Shown piece after piece: positions 42,070 through 51,022 of a stretch of 64,000 nt of DNA (positions are counted from its first letter, which is position 1; each line of letters begins with the position of its first letter). The position numbers and the translations under genes were made by a program. Source of the stretch: Sphingopyxis sp. JAI108 (GTDB lineage: Bacteria > Pseudomonadota > Alphaproteobacteria > Sphingomonadales > Sphingomonadaceae); NCBI RefSeq assembly GCF_013410105.1, contig NZ_JACCCJ010000002.1, forward strand, positions 513,501-577,500, in the 5' to 3' direction. The notes beneath the pieces were generated by a model. That model was not told the DNA's origin. It ran no database searches and worked only from the letters and a program-made list of their open reading frames with translations.

Positions 42070-43356
42070 ATGACAAAACCTATATTGCCTGGAGAGGTAG
42101 CCGCCGCCGTCGTCGATCCCGTCGCCTATGGCAATTGGGACCCGCTGAACGAACAGCTCGCCTGGGCGCGGGCGAACGCGCCGCTTGCGGTGGCCGAAAG
42201 TCCCGAGATCGACCCCTTCTGGCTCGTGACGCGCCACGCCGACATCATGGCGATCAGCCGCGATCCGCAGCGCTTCGCGAACGGCTTGCGCCCGACCGTG
42301 CTCACCAATCGCGACGGCGAGGCGATCGCGCGCGCCGCGACGCCGAACAACGACGGACACCTGATTCGGTCGCTCGTGCAGATGGATGCCCCCGACCATA
42401 TGAAATACCGGCTGCTCACGCAGAGCTGGTTCATGCCGAAGAATCTCAAGATCGTCGAAGACCGCATCCGTCATCACGCGCGCAATGCGGTCGAACAGAT
42501 GCTGTCGATGGACGGGACATGCGATTTCGCGCGCGACGTTGCGGCGCATTATCCGCTGCGCGTGATCATGGACATATTGGGCGTCCCGCCCGATGACGAG
42601 CCGCGCATGCTGATGCTGACGCAGCAATTGTTCGGATCGACCGACCCCGAGCTGAACCGCAGCCGCGAGGCAATCACCAGCGCCGAGCAGGCGATCGCGA
42701 TGCTCAATTTTGTGATCGCCGACTTCGAACAATATTTCGGCGCGCTCACCGCCGACCGCCGCGCCAGCCCGCGCGAGGATATCGCGACGGTGATCGCCAA
42801 TGCCATGGTCGGCGGCGCGCCGATTCCGGAACGCGAGCTTGCGGGCTATTATATGATCATCGCGACCGCGGGCCATGACACGACGAGCGCCTCGACCGCG
42901 GGCGCGATCATGGAACTGGCGAAGAACCCCGATCTGTTCGCCCGTTTTCGCGATGCGGAGAGCGACAAGGCGGGGTTGATCGAAGAGGCGATCCGCTGGA
43001 CGACACCCGTCCAGCATTTCATGCGCAGCGCGCGGGAAGATGTCGAGATCGGCGGGCAGACGATCCGCGAGGGCGACTGGCTGATGCTGAACTATGTTTC
43101 GGGCAACCGCGACGAGCAGGCGTTCGGCGATGCCTTCGTCTTCGACCCCGATCGCGAAAAGAACCAGCAGATCGCTTTTGGCTTCGGCGCGCACGTCTGC
43201 CTCGGCCAGCATCTCGCTCGCATGGAAATGCGGATATTGATGGAGGAATTGCTGCCGCGCCTCGCCAGTGTCGAACTTGCGGGTGAGCCGAAGCGCGTCG
43301 AATCGGTGTTCGTTGGCGGGCTGAAACGCCTGCCTATCCGCTTCACACTTGCCTAG
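42070..43356 (+). CDS. Cytochrome P450, CYP108-like
   Basis: A soluble 428-residue P450. The I-helix oxygen-activation motif AGHDTT is near residue 268, the ExxR is EAIR, and the haem loop FGFGAHVCLGQHLARMEMRI has the cysteine ligand near 377. The end (SVELAGEPKRVESVFVGGLK) closely resembles P450terp (CYP108), which hydroxylates alpha-terpineol; sphingomonads also carry CYP108D1, which binds aromatic hydrocarbons. The substrate here is unknown. No ferredoxin or ferredoxin reductase gene is adjacent, so electrons must come from partners encoded elsewhere. Confidence 0.93.
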   Translation: MTKPILPGEVAAAVVDPVAYGNWDPLNEQLAWARANAPLAVAESPEIDPFWLVTRHADIMAISRDPQRFANGLRPTVLTNRDGEAIARAATPNNDGHLIRSLVQMDAPDHMKYRLLTQSWFMPKNLKIVEDRIRHHARNAVEQMLSMDGTCDFARDVAAHYPLRVIMDILGVPPDDEPRMLMLTQQLFGSTDPELNRSREAITSAEQAIAMLNFVIADFEQYFGALTADRRASPREDIATVIANAMVGGAPIPERELAGYYMIIATAGHDTTSASTAGAIMELAKNPDLFARFRDAESDKAGLIEEAIRWTTPVQHFMRSAREDVEIGGQTIREGDWLMLNYVSGNRDEQAFGDAFVFDPDREKNQQIAFGFGAHVCLGQHLARMEMRILMEELLPRLASVELAGEPKRVESVFVGGLKRLPIRFTLA

Positions 43357-43436
43357 CCCGGCAGATCGTAAACGTCTTTATTTACAATGGAACAATCGCT
43401 CCCGAGCTGCGTTTCACCGCAGATAAGGAGTATGTG

Positions 43437-43670
43437 ATGAAAAAATGGAAAAAGGGCGCGGTCGCGTTCGCAATGGCTTCGATGGTTCTTTCGCCGGTTG
43501 CGGCTTCGGCGGCATCCGCGATTGATGGCGCGCGCGCGACCTCGACTGTTCGCGGCGAAAATGATCTTGAAGGTGGAAGCTGGATTGCCATCGTGCTGGG
43601 CCTCGCCATCGTGGCCGGCGGCGTCTGGCTGGCCGTCGATGGCGACAACGACGATCCAGTAAGCCCGTAA
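43437..43670 (+). CDS. Small exported/membrane protein of unknown function
   Basis: A 77-residue protein with a positively charged start (MKKWKKGA) and a signal peptide ending ASAASA. A short polar part is followed by a hydrophobic helix WIAIVLGLAIVAGGVWLAVD and an acidic tail DGDNDDPVSP. AAGGAG lies six bases before the ATG at 43437 (a GTG at 43434 is an alternative). A strong terminator follows at 43679, so this is an independently transcribed, probably well-expressed gene. No known family is recognised. Confidence 0.75.
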   Translation: MKKWKKGAVAFAMASMVLSPVAASAASAIDGARATSTVRGENDLEGGSWIAIVLGLAIVAGGVWLAVDGDNDDPVSP

Positions 43671-43678
43671 GCCAAGCC

Positions 43679-43710
43679 GAGCCCGTCCCTGCGGACGGGC
43701 TCTAGCTTTT
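43679..43710 (+). terminator. Intrinsic terminator after the small membrane protein
   Basis: GAGCCCGTCC and GGACGGGCTC form a perfect 10-bp stem around CTGC, followed by TAGCTTTT. The right arm reaches the stop codon of the convergent thioesterase gene. Confidence 0.85.
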
Positions 43711-44112
43711 CTCGCTTATGAAAAAGCGGGCCACGACCTCGCTCGCCAGCCTTGCGGGACGCAGCGTTTCCGCGTCGATGCAGCACCAGCTCGACTTGAC
43801 TTCGGCGAGCACCTCTTCGCCGCGTTTGATAATCGTTTCATAAAAGGCCCGCGCGCCCTGAACCTTCTCGAGAATGACCGTCGCGATGACCTGGTCGTCG
43901 AGAAAGGCAGGTCGGCGATATGTGATTTCGTGCTTGAGCGCGACCCACAGATGCGCCGCCACCGCCTCGGGCGGCGCGATATGGCGCCAGTGCGCGAGAA
44001 CCGCTTCCTGTACCCAGCTCAGATAATGGGCATTGTTGACGTGCCCCATGAAATCGATCGCATCGGGACCGACCTTGATGTCATGGTCATGGGGTAGCGC
44101 GGCTGAGTTCAT
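43702..44112 (-). CDS. Acyl-CoA thioesterase, 4-hydroxybenzoyl-CoA (hotdog) type
   Basis: A 136-residue hotdog-fold thioesterase. KVGPDAIDFMGHVNNAHYLS contains the catalytic Asp and HVNN motif of the YbgC/4HBT group. ALKHEITYRRPAFLDDQVIA and the RGEEVLAEVKSSWCCID strand complete the fold. It hydrolyses an acyl-CoA of unknown chain. The start at 44112 gives a normal N-terminus; translation further upstream would read through a perfect palindrome (44116-44133) that looks like an operator. The gene is convergent with the small membrane protein and divergent from the metallo-beta-lactamase gene. Confidence 0.88.
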   Translation of the reverse strand: MNSAALPHDHDIKVGPDAIDFMGHVNNAHYLSWVQEAVLAHWRHIAPPEAVAAHLWVALKHEITYRRPAFLDDQVIATVILEKVQGARAFYETIIKRGEEVLAEVKSSWCCIDAETLRPARLASEVVARFFISEKS

Positions 44113-44115
44113 ATC

Positions 44116-44133
44116 GTTGACACTAGTGTCAAC
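44116..44133. promoter_or_regulatory. Perfect 18-bp palindrome, likely repressor operator
   Basis: GTTGACAC-TA-GTGTCAAC is perfectly symmetric and ends three bases before the thioesterase start codon. Each half contains TTGACA. Its length and position suggest a TetR- or GntR-type operator. The regulator is not adjacent. Confidence 0.65.
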
Positions 44134-44249
44134 AAACTGTGACGGAAAGATGAATCTCGAAACTCGCGGGCGATTTCGGCGCAAGCATCCAATCGCTCCT
44201 CTCCGCAACATGATAGGAAGGTTGGGCCTGTCACGCGGGAGGGGATGTC

Positions 44250-45878
44250 ATGGAGCATGTTTTCGTTGCCTTGCCGGGCCGCGCCGATGGTGATGGCTTG
44301 TATGAAAAAACCTTCCTGCGCGACGAGGCTGGCAGGAAAGAGCGGCAGGTTCTGTGGGGCGATTGGCTGACGCTCGACCCCGACATGCCGCAGACCGGCG
44401 AATGGCGCTGGGTCCGCTGGGCCTGGAAGGATCCTGCGAAGCGCAAGCTGCTGAAGATACGCGCAAGCGAGGTTTCCGATCGTCGTCCGCTCGAAATGAT
44501 CTTCCTCGACGTCGGAATCGGCGACGGATCGGTCCTGATCACGCCCGAGCGCGCGACCGATCCCGACCTGCCGCCGGGGCAGCAGGAGCGCGTCATCGTC
44601 GTCGATGCGGGCAAGGGGCGGGCGATGCGCGATTTCCTCGATGCGCGTTTTGGCACCTACCGTGCGGGCATGGCCTTTCACGCAGCGGTCATCAGCCACG
44701 CCGACCTCGACCATTATGGCGGTTTTCGCAACATTTTTTCGAACAAGGACATCAGTTTCGAGCATGTCTATCACAATGGCGCGCTCGAACTGCCGACGGG
44801 CACCGAGCTCGAGGGCATGGGCGGCATCACCGAACCCGATGCGAGCGGTGTGCGCTACCTCAAGCAGATCGTCGAAAGCGACGCCGCGGCGCGCGCCACC
44901 TATGATCCCGAAACCAATCCGTCGAACCGGACCTTCGCCAGGCTGATCGCGACGGCGATCGCGAAAGGCAATGTCGGCAGCTTTTCGATGCTGTCGACCG
45001 AACATGGCCATTTCGCGCAGGGCGCGCGGTGGATGCCCGGATTCGCGCCCGGCGACCGCGAAGGTTATACGATCGAGGTCCTCGGCCCGTGGGCCGAGCG
45101 TGATGCGGCGGGCAAGCTGCGGCTTCGCAGTTTCGGCGATGCCGCGAAGACGAAGAATGGGCATTCGGTGATTCTGCGCCTGCGCTTCGGTGAATTTTCG
45201 ATCCTGTTCGGCGGTGATCTCAACACGCCGTCCGAACGTTTCCTCCTGACCCGCTATGCCGGTCTCGACGCCTGGCCGCAGGACGAGGCGGGCCGCGAGG
45301 CGATGATCGCCGCGGCGCGCAGTCGCTTTCGCTCGGACGTGATGAAGGCGTGCCACCACGGCGCGTCGGACGTCACCGACGAATTCCTGCGCGCTGTGAA
45401 CCCGGCCGCGTTCGTGATCTCTTCGGGTGACGACGATGTGAACTACGTCCACCCGCGGCCCGATTTGCTCGGCCGGCTGGGCAAGGCGGGGCGTGGCGCG
45501 GCACCGGTGCTGCTATCGACCGAATTGCAACGCTCGACGCGCGAACAGGAGGATGCGGCGCTTGTCCGGCGGTTGAAGCGCGGCATCGACCTGCTGGCGG
45601 CGGGCGGCCCCGATGCGGACGAAGAGGGCGCTCCCCTGTCGGACGCCGCGCGCGCGGCGGCGCGTGAAACGCTGGCCAACGCCCTGAATGCCGACGTCGA
45701 CACGCTGAGCCGGTCCAACGTCAGCGTCGATGGCGCGATCTATGTGAAGACCGACGGAAAGCGGCTGATCGCGGCGTTCAAGAAGGAAACGCAGGATCCC
45801 AACAATAAATGGTTCTGGTACAGCTATGCGCTGAAAGTCGATCAGACGATGGTTCTGGTGCCGCGCCCCGAGCATTGA
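44250..45878 (+). CDS. ComEC/Rec2-like soluble metallo-beta-lactamase-fold hydrolase
   Basis: A 542-residue cytoplasmic protein with the metallo-beta-lactamase fold of the ComEC C-terminal domain but without membrane helices. The metal motif is SHADLDHYGG near residue 150. Other pieces are MIFLDVGIGDGSVLI at the start of the fold, SILFGGDLNTPSERFLL, KACHHGASDVTDEFL near 368 and AFVISSGDDDVNYVHPRPDL. These match DNA-degrading or nucleotide-hydrolysing MBL proteins, but the substrate is unknown. The C-terminal 130 residues are extra, with an alanine-rich helix then a beta segment ending KWFWYSYALKVDQTMVLVPR. GGAGGGG precedes the ATG. Confidence 0.82.
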   Translation: MEHVFVALPGRADGDGLYEKTFLRDEAGRKERQVLWGDWLTLDPDMPQTGEWRWVRWAWKDPAKRKLLKIRASEVSDRRPLEMIFLDVGIGDGSVLITPERATDPDLPPGQQERVIVVDAGKGRAMRDFLDARFGTYRAGMAFHAAVISHADLDHYGGFRNIFSNKDISFEHVYHNGALELPTGTELEGMGGITEPDASGVRYLKQIVESDAAARATYDPETNPSNRTFARLIATAIAKGNVGSFSMLSTEHGHFAQGARWMPGFAPGDREGYTIEVLGPWAERDAAGKLRLRSFGDAAKTKNGHSVILRLRFGEFSILFGGDLNTPSERFLLTRYAGLDAWPQDEAGREAMIAAARSRFRSDVMKACHHGASDVTDEFLRAVNPAAFVISSGDDDVNYVHPRPDLLGRLGKAGRGAAPVLLSTELQRSTREQEDAALVRRLKRGIDLLAAGGPDADEEGAPLSDAARAAARETLANALNADVDTLSRSNVSVDGAIYVKTDGKRLIAAFKKETQDPNNKWFWYSYALKVDQTMVLVPRPEH

Positions 45879-45888
45879 GGCGGGCGCG

Positions 45889-46359
45889 TCAGCCGCGCCC
45901 GCGATACGGCGCGACGCCCTGGTCGGGGAGCCACAGCCCTTCGGGCGGCGGCCCCGATTGCCAGAAGACGTCGATCGGAATCCCCCCGCGCGGATACCAG
46001 TAACCGCCGATGCGCAGCCAGCGGGGCCGCATCTCGTCGAACAGGCGACGACCGATGCCGACGGTGCAATCCTCGTGAAAGCCGGCGTGGTTACGGAACG
46101 ACCCGAGAAAGAGCTTGAGGCTCTTCGATTCGACGATCGTTTCGCCGGGGGCGTAATCGATGACGAGGTGTGCGAAATCTGGCTGGCCCGTCACCGGGCA
46201 GAGCGAGGTGAATTCGGGCGCGGCAAAGCGGACGAGATAAAGCTCTCCGGCGCGTGGATTGGGCACATAGTCGAGGACGGCCGCCTCGGGCGAGGCAGGC
46301 AGTTCGCTGGACTGGCCAAGATGTTTCGGTGTGAGCGGGGTAGGGCTGGAATCGGTCAT
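45889..46359 (-). CDS. queF: NADPH-dependent 7-cyano-7-deazaguanine reductase QueF
   Basis: QueF reduces preQ0 to preQ1 in queuosine biosynthesis. The 156-residue protein is the short, single-domain type. The nucleophile Cys54 is in [11 protein letters not shown] with Asp61. The substrate-binding [20 protein letters not shown] carries the conserved Glu76 and the QueF motif. No other que genes are close by. It is convergent with the metallo-beta-lactamase gene (10-bp gap) and divergent from the proline-rich membrane protein. No clear Shine-Dalgarno is seen before the ATG. Confidence 0.97.
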   Translation of the reverse strand: MTDSSPTPLTPKHLGQSSELPASPEAAVLDYVPNPRAGELYLVRFAAPEFTSLCPVTGQPDFAHLVIDYAPGETIVESKSLKLFLGSFRNHAGFHEDCTVGIGRRLFDEMRPRWLRIGGYWYPRGGIPIDVFWQSGPPPEGLWLPDQGVAPYRGRG

Positions 46360-46477
46360 GGAAAGGCTCTAGTGCGCAGCGGCGCCGATGTCACCGACTG
46401 GTGGATCGGGATCGGCCGGGTTCAGCGCCAATTCAGCGGCGCGGACGACATATGGGTAGTGTGGGATCGCGGACAAG

Positions 46478-47788
46478 ATGACGGTGCGTAACTTCGGGCG
46501 ACAACAGGCGGCGGCATTGGCGCTGGCGGCGGCAACGCTGGCCGCAGGCGTTCCCGTCGCCGCGCAGGATACAACGACGCCGTCCCGTCCGATCGACTTC
46601 CGCCTGCCGCCGCCCGCCGACGACGGTCGCGAGCCCGGCGTGCAGGGACCATCGGACAATGGCTTGCCGCCGGTGGCACCGGGCGAGCGGCGGGGTCAAC
46701 CGACACCGGCCCCGACCCCCGCGCCTACCCCGACCCCGACATCGCCGCAGGCCGTTACGCCGCCGCGCGTGACGCCGACTCAGCCCGCGACCCCGGCGCC
46801 GGATCCTGCGCGGCGCGATACGCCCGCGACTGCGACGCCGCGCCCGGCTCAGCCGGAAGCGACAAATCCGGTTCAGCCCGCGACGGCCGATAATCCCGAA
46901 TTGCCGCCGCTCGATACGGCCGCGTCGGCGCCCGCCGCAACCGTCAACGCGGCTCCGGCAGCCGCCGACGAAACGCCGGGCGTCTCCGCGCCGAACGGTA
47001 CGCCGTCGGGCACCCCGATCTGGGCCTGGGTGCTCGCGGCGCTGGCGGCCGCGGCGGTCGCTTTCTGGTACTGGCGTCGCCGCAGCGCGCCGGCCGGTCC
47101 GGCGGCAGAAGAGATCGACGAAATCCCGCGGCCGGCGACACGCGCGGTCGCCCCGCCGCTCCGGGCCGCGGCTCCGCCAGCCCCGCGTCCGGCGCCCGCT
47201 CCGCCGCCGGCACCCGCATCGCGGCCCGAGCCGGCTTCCGCCCACCCGCTCGTCACCCGCGCCGCGGGCGAGAAGCGTGCCGTGGTCGGCATGGCGCTCG
47301 ACATTCGCAGCATCCGTTTTGCGCCCGATCATGTCGCGGTCGGCTTTGCGCTCAACCTGATGAATCAAGGTTCCGTGCCGGCGACCGGACTGATGGTGCG
47401 CATCGCGCTCAACCAGGGCTCGGCGATGACCGAGCCGGTGCTCAGCCGCTTCTTCGATGGAGCGGGGGGCAGCGTGCTGCGCGACGATATGGCGTTGGCG
47501 GTCGGCGCGGGCGAAGAGCTCTCGACCGAAGTGATGCTGCCGCGCGCAGCGATCGAACCGCTGATGATCGGCGGTAGACCGATGATCGTCCCGGTGATCG
47601 CGTTCGACGTCACCTATCACTGGGACGGCGATGGCGAGGCCTTCGGACAGAATGCGGGCAGCTTCGTCATTGGCCGCGAACAGGGTGCCAGTGGCAGCGA
47701 AAAGCTCGCGCCGCTGCCGCTCGACCGCGCCGCCTATCAGGTCGATCGTCCCGGCGCGCGCGCGACCGCGATCAAGCGCAGTCAATAA
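46478..47788 (+). CDS. Proline-rich membrane-anchored protein of unknown function
   Basis: A 436-residue protein: signal peptide ending VPVAAQD, then a long Pro/Thr/Ala-rich region (about 30-175) with repeats such as TPAPTPAPTPTP. One membrane helix follows (TPIWAWVLAALAAAAVAFWY, about 178-200), an arginine stop-transfer, a second Pro/Ala linker, and a C-terminal cytoplasmic beta-rich domain (about 265-420: IRSIRFAPDHVAVGFALNLM). The C-terminal domain resembles no family I can name. The Pro-rich part probably spans the periplasm or wall. Sphingomonads encode similar proteins of unknown role. Confidence 0.75.
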   Translation: MTVRNFGRQQAAALALAAATLAAGVPVAAQDTTTPSRPIDFRLPPPADDGREPGVQGPSDNGLPPVAPGERRGQPTPAPTPAPTPTPTSPQAVTPPRVTPTQPATPAPDPARRDTPATATPRPAQPEATNPVQPATADNPELPPLDTAASAPAATVNAAPAAADETPGVSAPNGTPSGTPIWAWVLAALAAAAVAFWYWRRRSAPAGPAAEEIDEIPRPATRAVAPPLRAAAPPAPRPAPAPPPAPASRPEPASAHPLVTRAAGEKRAVVGMALDIRSIRFAPDHVAVGFALNLMNQGSVPATGLMVRIALNQGSAMTEPVLSRFFDGAGGSVLRDDMALAVGAGEELSTEVMLPRAAIEPLMIGGRPMIVPVIAFDVTYHWDGDGEAFGQNAGSFVIGREQGASGSEKLAPLPLDRAAYQVDRPGARATAIKRSQ

Positions 47789-47970
47789 TTCGGCTCAAAA
47801 CGGCGCTGCTTTTCTGTTGCGGTGCAGCATCGGCTGAGGCAGGACTGACCCTGCTTGAAAAAGCGCAGGTGGGGGCATAGGCTGGCTATCCCCGGAAAGA
47901 AGCCACAGCAGGATGGCCGGGCGAGGGACAGGCAAACAAGGTTCCCGACCGGTCGTAACAGGAGCATGAC

Positions 47971-48810
47971 ATGGACGCCTTGGTCTCAACCGACTGGCTG
48001 GAACGCGAACTGGGGGCATCGGACCTGCGGGTCGTCGATGCGACGAAATTTCTGGACGCCGGCCGCGATGCGCGCGCCGAATATGAAGCGGGACACATTC
48101 CGGGCGCGGTGTTCATGGATCTTGCCGAACTGACCGACGCCTCGAACGCGGTCGAAAACATGGCTCCGTCGGCGGAAAAATTCGCGAGCCGGATGCAGTC
48201 GCTCGGGCTCGGCGACGGCAGCCGCATCGTGCTGTACGACGACAGCCCGCTGAAGAGCGCGGCGCGCGCCTGGTGGCTCCTGAAGCTGTTCGGTGCGCAC
48301 GACGTCGCGTTGCTCGACGGCGGCCTCGCCAAATGGAAAGCCGAAGGCCGCGCGCTCGAAATGGGCAAGCAGACGCTGCGCCACCGCCATTTTACCGTGT
48401 GGCGCGATGCGAAGGCGGTGCGCACCAAGGAACAGATGCTCGCGAATGTTGACAGCCGCGCCGAACAGGTCGTCGATGCGCGCCCGGCCGCGCGCTTCAC
48501 CGGCGAGGAGCGCGATCCGCGCCCCGGCCTTGCGCCCGGCCACATCCCGAACTCGCGCAGCCTGCCGCACGGGGAATTGTTCAACGCCGATGGCACGTGG
48601 AAGCGGGGCGATGATCTGAAAGCCGCCTTCGATGCCGCCGGGGTCGATCTCGACAAACCGCTCGTCACCACCTGCGGCAGCGGCATGACCGCAACCGTCG
48701 TCGCCTTTGGCGCGCACCTGCTCGGCAAGGACGACGTCGCGGTCTATGACGGCAGCTGGACCGAATGGGGGGGCGACGCCGCGACGCCGAAGGCGACCGG
48801 CGCAGCCTGA
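47971..48810 (+). CDS. sseA: 3-mercaptopyruvate sulfurtransferase
   Basis: A 279-residue protein with two rhodanese domains. The inactive N-terminal domain includes VDATKFLDAGRDARAEYEAG and GHIPGAVFMDL. The active C-terminal domain includes VVDARPAARFTGEERDPRPG and ends in the loop VTTCGSGMTA, whose CGSG(M/V)T form marks mercaptopyruvate over thiosulfate specificity (active Cys near residue 234). It transfers sulfur from 3-mercaptopyruvate to acceptors, releasing pyruvate. CAGGAG lies before the ATG. The metC gene follows after 68 bp, so both cysteine/methionine sulfur enzymes may be cotranscribed. Confidence 0.95.
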   Translation: MDALVSTDWLERELGASDLRVVDATKFLDAGRDARAEYEAGHIPGAVFMDLAELTDASNAVENMAPSAEKFASRMQSLGLGDGSRIVLYDDSPLKSAARAWWLLKLFGAHDVALLDGGLAKWKAEGRALEMGKQTLRHRHFTVWRDAKAVRTKEQMLANVDSRAEQVVDARPAARFTGEERDPRPGLAPGHIPNSRSLPHGELFNADGTWKRGDDLKAAFDAAGVDLDKPLVTTCGSGMTATVVAFGAHLLGKDDVAVYDGSWTEWGGDAATPKATGAA

Positions 48811-48878
48811 ACCAGGCAGGTCGGATTCCTCCTCGTGTCGGGGTGGCTTTTGGCCGGTGCTCCGCTAACAAGGCGGCG

Positions 48879-50084
48879 ATGAGCAACAGCAACGACGACA
48901 GCCTCCGCCCTGCGACCAAGCTCGTGCAGGGCGGACGGCGCGCCGAATGGACCGGCGACCCGCGGCTCGGCGGCGGGATCGTCAATCCGCCGGTCTGGCG
49001 TGCCTCGACGATCCTTTACGACAATATCGCCGACCTCAAGGCGCGCGGCCATGCCACGCACGACAAGCTCTATTACGGCCGGCGCGGGACGCCGACGGTG
49101 TGGGCGCTCGCCGATGCGCTGACCGGAATGGAAGCCGGCGCCGAAGGGACGCTGCTCTATCCATCGGGGGTCGCGGCGATTTCGGCCGGACTGCTGGCGC
49201 TCCTCTCGCCGGGTGACCACCTGTTGATGGTCGATAGCGCCTATGAACCCACCCGCGCCTTCTGCAACGGCATGCTCGCGCGCCTCGGCGTTGAAACGAC
49301 CTATTATGATCCGCTGGTGGGGGCACGGATCGCCGAGCTGATCCGGCCCGAAACGAAGCTCATTTTCCTCGAATCGCCCGGCAGTCTGACCTTCGAGGTC
49401 CAGGATATCCCCGCCATCACGCGAATCGCCCGCGAACGCGGCGTGTTGACGATGCTCGACAACACCTGGGCGACGCCCTTGCTCTTTCCGGCTATCGCGC
49501 ACGGCATCGACGTGACGATGATGAGCCTCACCAAATATGTCGGCGGGCACAGCGACGCGATGATGGGTTCGCTCACCGCGACGCGCGCCGTGTGGCCGAA
49601 GCTTCGCAGCGCCGCCTACCAGCTCGGCCAGTCGGTTTCGCCCGACGATTGCGCGCTGATGCTGCGCGGGCTGCGCACGCTCGACGTGCGGATGCAGCGG
49701 CAGGGCGAAAACGGCCTCGCCGTCGCGAACTGGCTCGCGGGCCGGGCGGAGGTCGGCCGCGTGCTGCACCCCGCGCTGCCGGACGATCGCGGCCATGCGA
49801 TCTGGTCGCGCGACTTTTCGGGCGCCAGCGGGCTGTTCGGCTTCACGCTGAAGGGCGTCGATGAAGCGGCGCGGACGCGCTTCATCGATTCGCTCGCCCA
49901 TTTCGGGATCGGATTCAGCTGGGGCGGCTATGAAAGCCTCGTCGTGCCGGCCGACCCGGCGACGATCCGCACCGCGACCCGCTGGACCGACCCAGATCCG
50001 CTCGTTCGCCTGTCGATCGGGCTCGAGGACCCCGCCGACCTGATCGCCGATCTCGAACGCGGCCTTGCCGCGATGGCGGGATGA
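48879..50084 (+). CDS. metC: Cystathionine beta-lyase (Cys/Met metabolism PLP enzyme)
   Basis: A 401-residue PLP-dependent lyase of the trans-sulfuration family. YDNIADLKARGHATHDKLYY and GRRGTPTVWALADALTGMEA start the fold. PSGVAAISAGLLALLSPGDH is typical, and the Schiff-base lysine lies in MMSLTKYVGGHSD near residue 219. It should split cystathionine to homocysteine, pyruvate and ammonia, although related lyases can act on cystine. The start at 48879 is chosen for SNSNDDSLRPATKLVQGGR. The stop overlaps the mscS start (ATGA). Confidence 0.93.
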   Translation: MSNSNDDSLRPATKLVQGGRRAEWTGDPRLGGGIVNPPVWRASTILYDNIADLKARGHATHDKLYYGRRGTPTVWALADALTGMEAGAEGTLLYPSGVAAISAGLLALLSPGDHLLMVDSAYEPTRAFCNGMLARLGVETTYYDPLVGARIAELIRPETKLIFLESPGSLTFEVQDIPAITRIARERGVLTMLDNTWATPLLFPAIAHGIDVTMMSLTKYVGGHSDAMMGSLTATRAVWPKLRSAAYQLGQSVSPDDCALMLRGLRTLDVRMQRQGENGLAVANWLAGRAEVGRVLHPALPDDRGHAIWSRDFSGASGLFGFTLKGVDEAARTRFIDSLAHFGIGFSWGGYESLVVPADPATIRTATRWTDPDPLVRLSIGLEDPADLIADLERGLAAMAG

Positions 50085-51022
50085 TCGCGTTGGGCGGGTT
50101 GGGCGAAGCTGTCGTCGGCGCGGTCGATACGCTGAAGGCGATCGGCATCGACGTCGGATCGTACCGGCTTTCGCTCTATGGTCTGTTTTCGACGGTCATC
50201 GTCGCGATCCTGCTCTATATCGCGGTACGGATCGCGCTGCGCTCGACCAAATGGCTGCTGCGCCGCAACACCCAGATCGACGCGACGCAGCGACTGCTCG
50301 CCGAAAAGCTGATCGCGATCGCGCTTTTCGTCTTCGCGATGCTGTTCGGTATCGACCTGCTCGGCATCGACCTGACCGCTCTGGCGGTCTTTTCAGGCGC
50401 TGCCGGCCTCGCGATCGGTTTCGGGCTGCAAAAGACCGTCGGCAATCTGATAGCGGGAATCATCCTGTTGATGGACCGGTCGATCAAGCCGGGCGACATC
50501 ATCGTCGTCGGCGATGGCAGCGCGATGGGTGGCACCAGCCTGCCGGGCGGGATGCCCAATGTCGGGCGCGTCGCCAAGATCGGCGTGCGCGCGGTCAACG
50601 TCATCACCCGCGACGGCAAGAAGCATCTGATCCCGAACGAGCTGCTGATGACGCAGGCGGTCGAGAATTGGAGTTTCGCCAGCCCAGAGGTGCGTGTGCG
50701 GATGCGCGTTCCGGTCGGCTACGACTGCGACCTCCGGCTCGCGCAACGACTGATGGTCGAAACCGCGAAGGAAAATCCGCGCATCCTTGCCGAACCCGAA
50801 CCCGTCGTCTGGATCACGGCGTTCGGCGAACGCGCGGTCGAGCATGAGCTTCGCTACTGGATTTCGGATCCCGAAGCGGGGCTCGGAAATATCCAGGGCG
50901 AGGTGTTTCTGGGAATATGGGACCGCTTCAAGGAAGCTGGAATCCGCATTCCTTACCCCCGCACGGACGTGCGGATGGTCGGGGCGCCGGATGAGGATCC
51001 GGCGCCCGCCGACGGAGTTTAG
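50081..51022 (+). CDS. Small-conductance mechanosensitive channel, MscS family
   Basis: A 313-residue inner-membrane channel. Three helices are visible: YGLFSTVIVAILLYIAVRIA, KLIAIALFVFAMLFGIDLLG and the pore-lining ALAVFSGAAGLAIGFGLQKT, with NLIAGIILLMDRSIKPGD entering the beta domain. The beta domain carries an uncommon insert (GDGSAMGGTSLPGGMPN) before GRVAKIGVRAVNVITRDGKK. It releases solutes on hypo-osmotic shock. The ATG overlaps the metC stop, and its 3' end overlaps the convergent ppa gene by four bases. Confidence 0.93.
   Translation: MIALGGLGEAVVGAVDTLKAIGIDVGSYRLSLYGLFSTVIVAILLYIAVRIALRSTKWLLRRNTQIDATQRLLAEKLIAIALFVFAMLFGIDLLGIDLTALAVFSGAAGLAIGFGLQKTVGNLIAGIILLMDRSIKPGDIIVVGDGSAMGGTSLPGGMPNVGRVAKIGVRAVNVITRDGKKHLIPNELLMTQAVENWSFASPEVRVRMRVPVGYDCDLRLAQRLMVETAKENPRILAEPEPVVWITAFGERAVEHELRYWISDPEAGLGNIQGEVFLGIWDRFKEAGIRIPYPRTDVRMVGAPDEDPAPADGV

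Noticed and set aside
44112..44211. N-terminal extension of the thioesterase to 44211
   Set aside because: It would translate through the perfect palindrome and adds a non-conserved basic segment.
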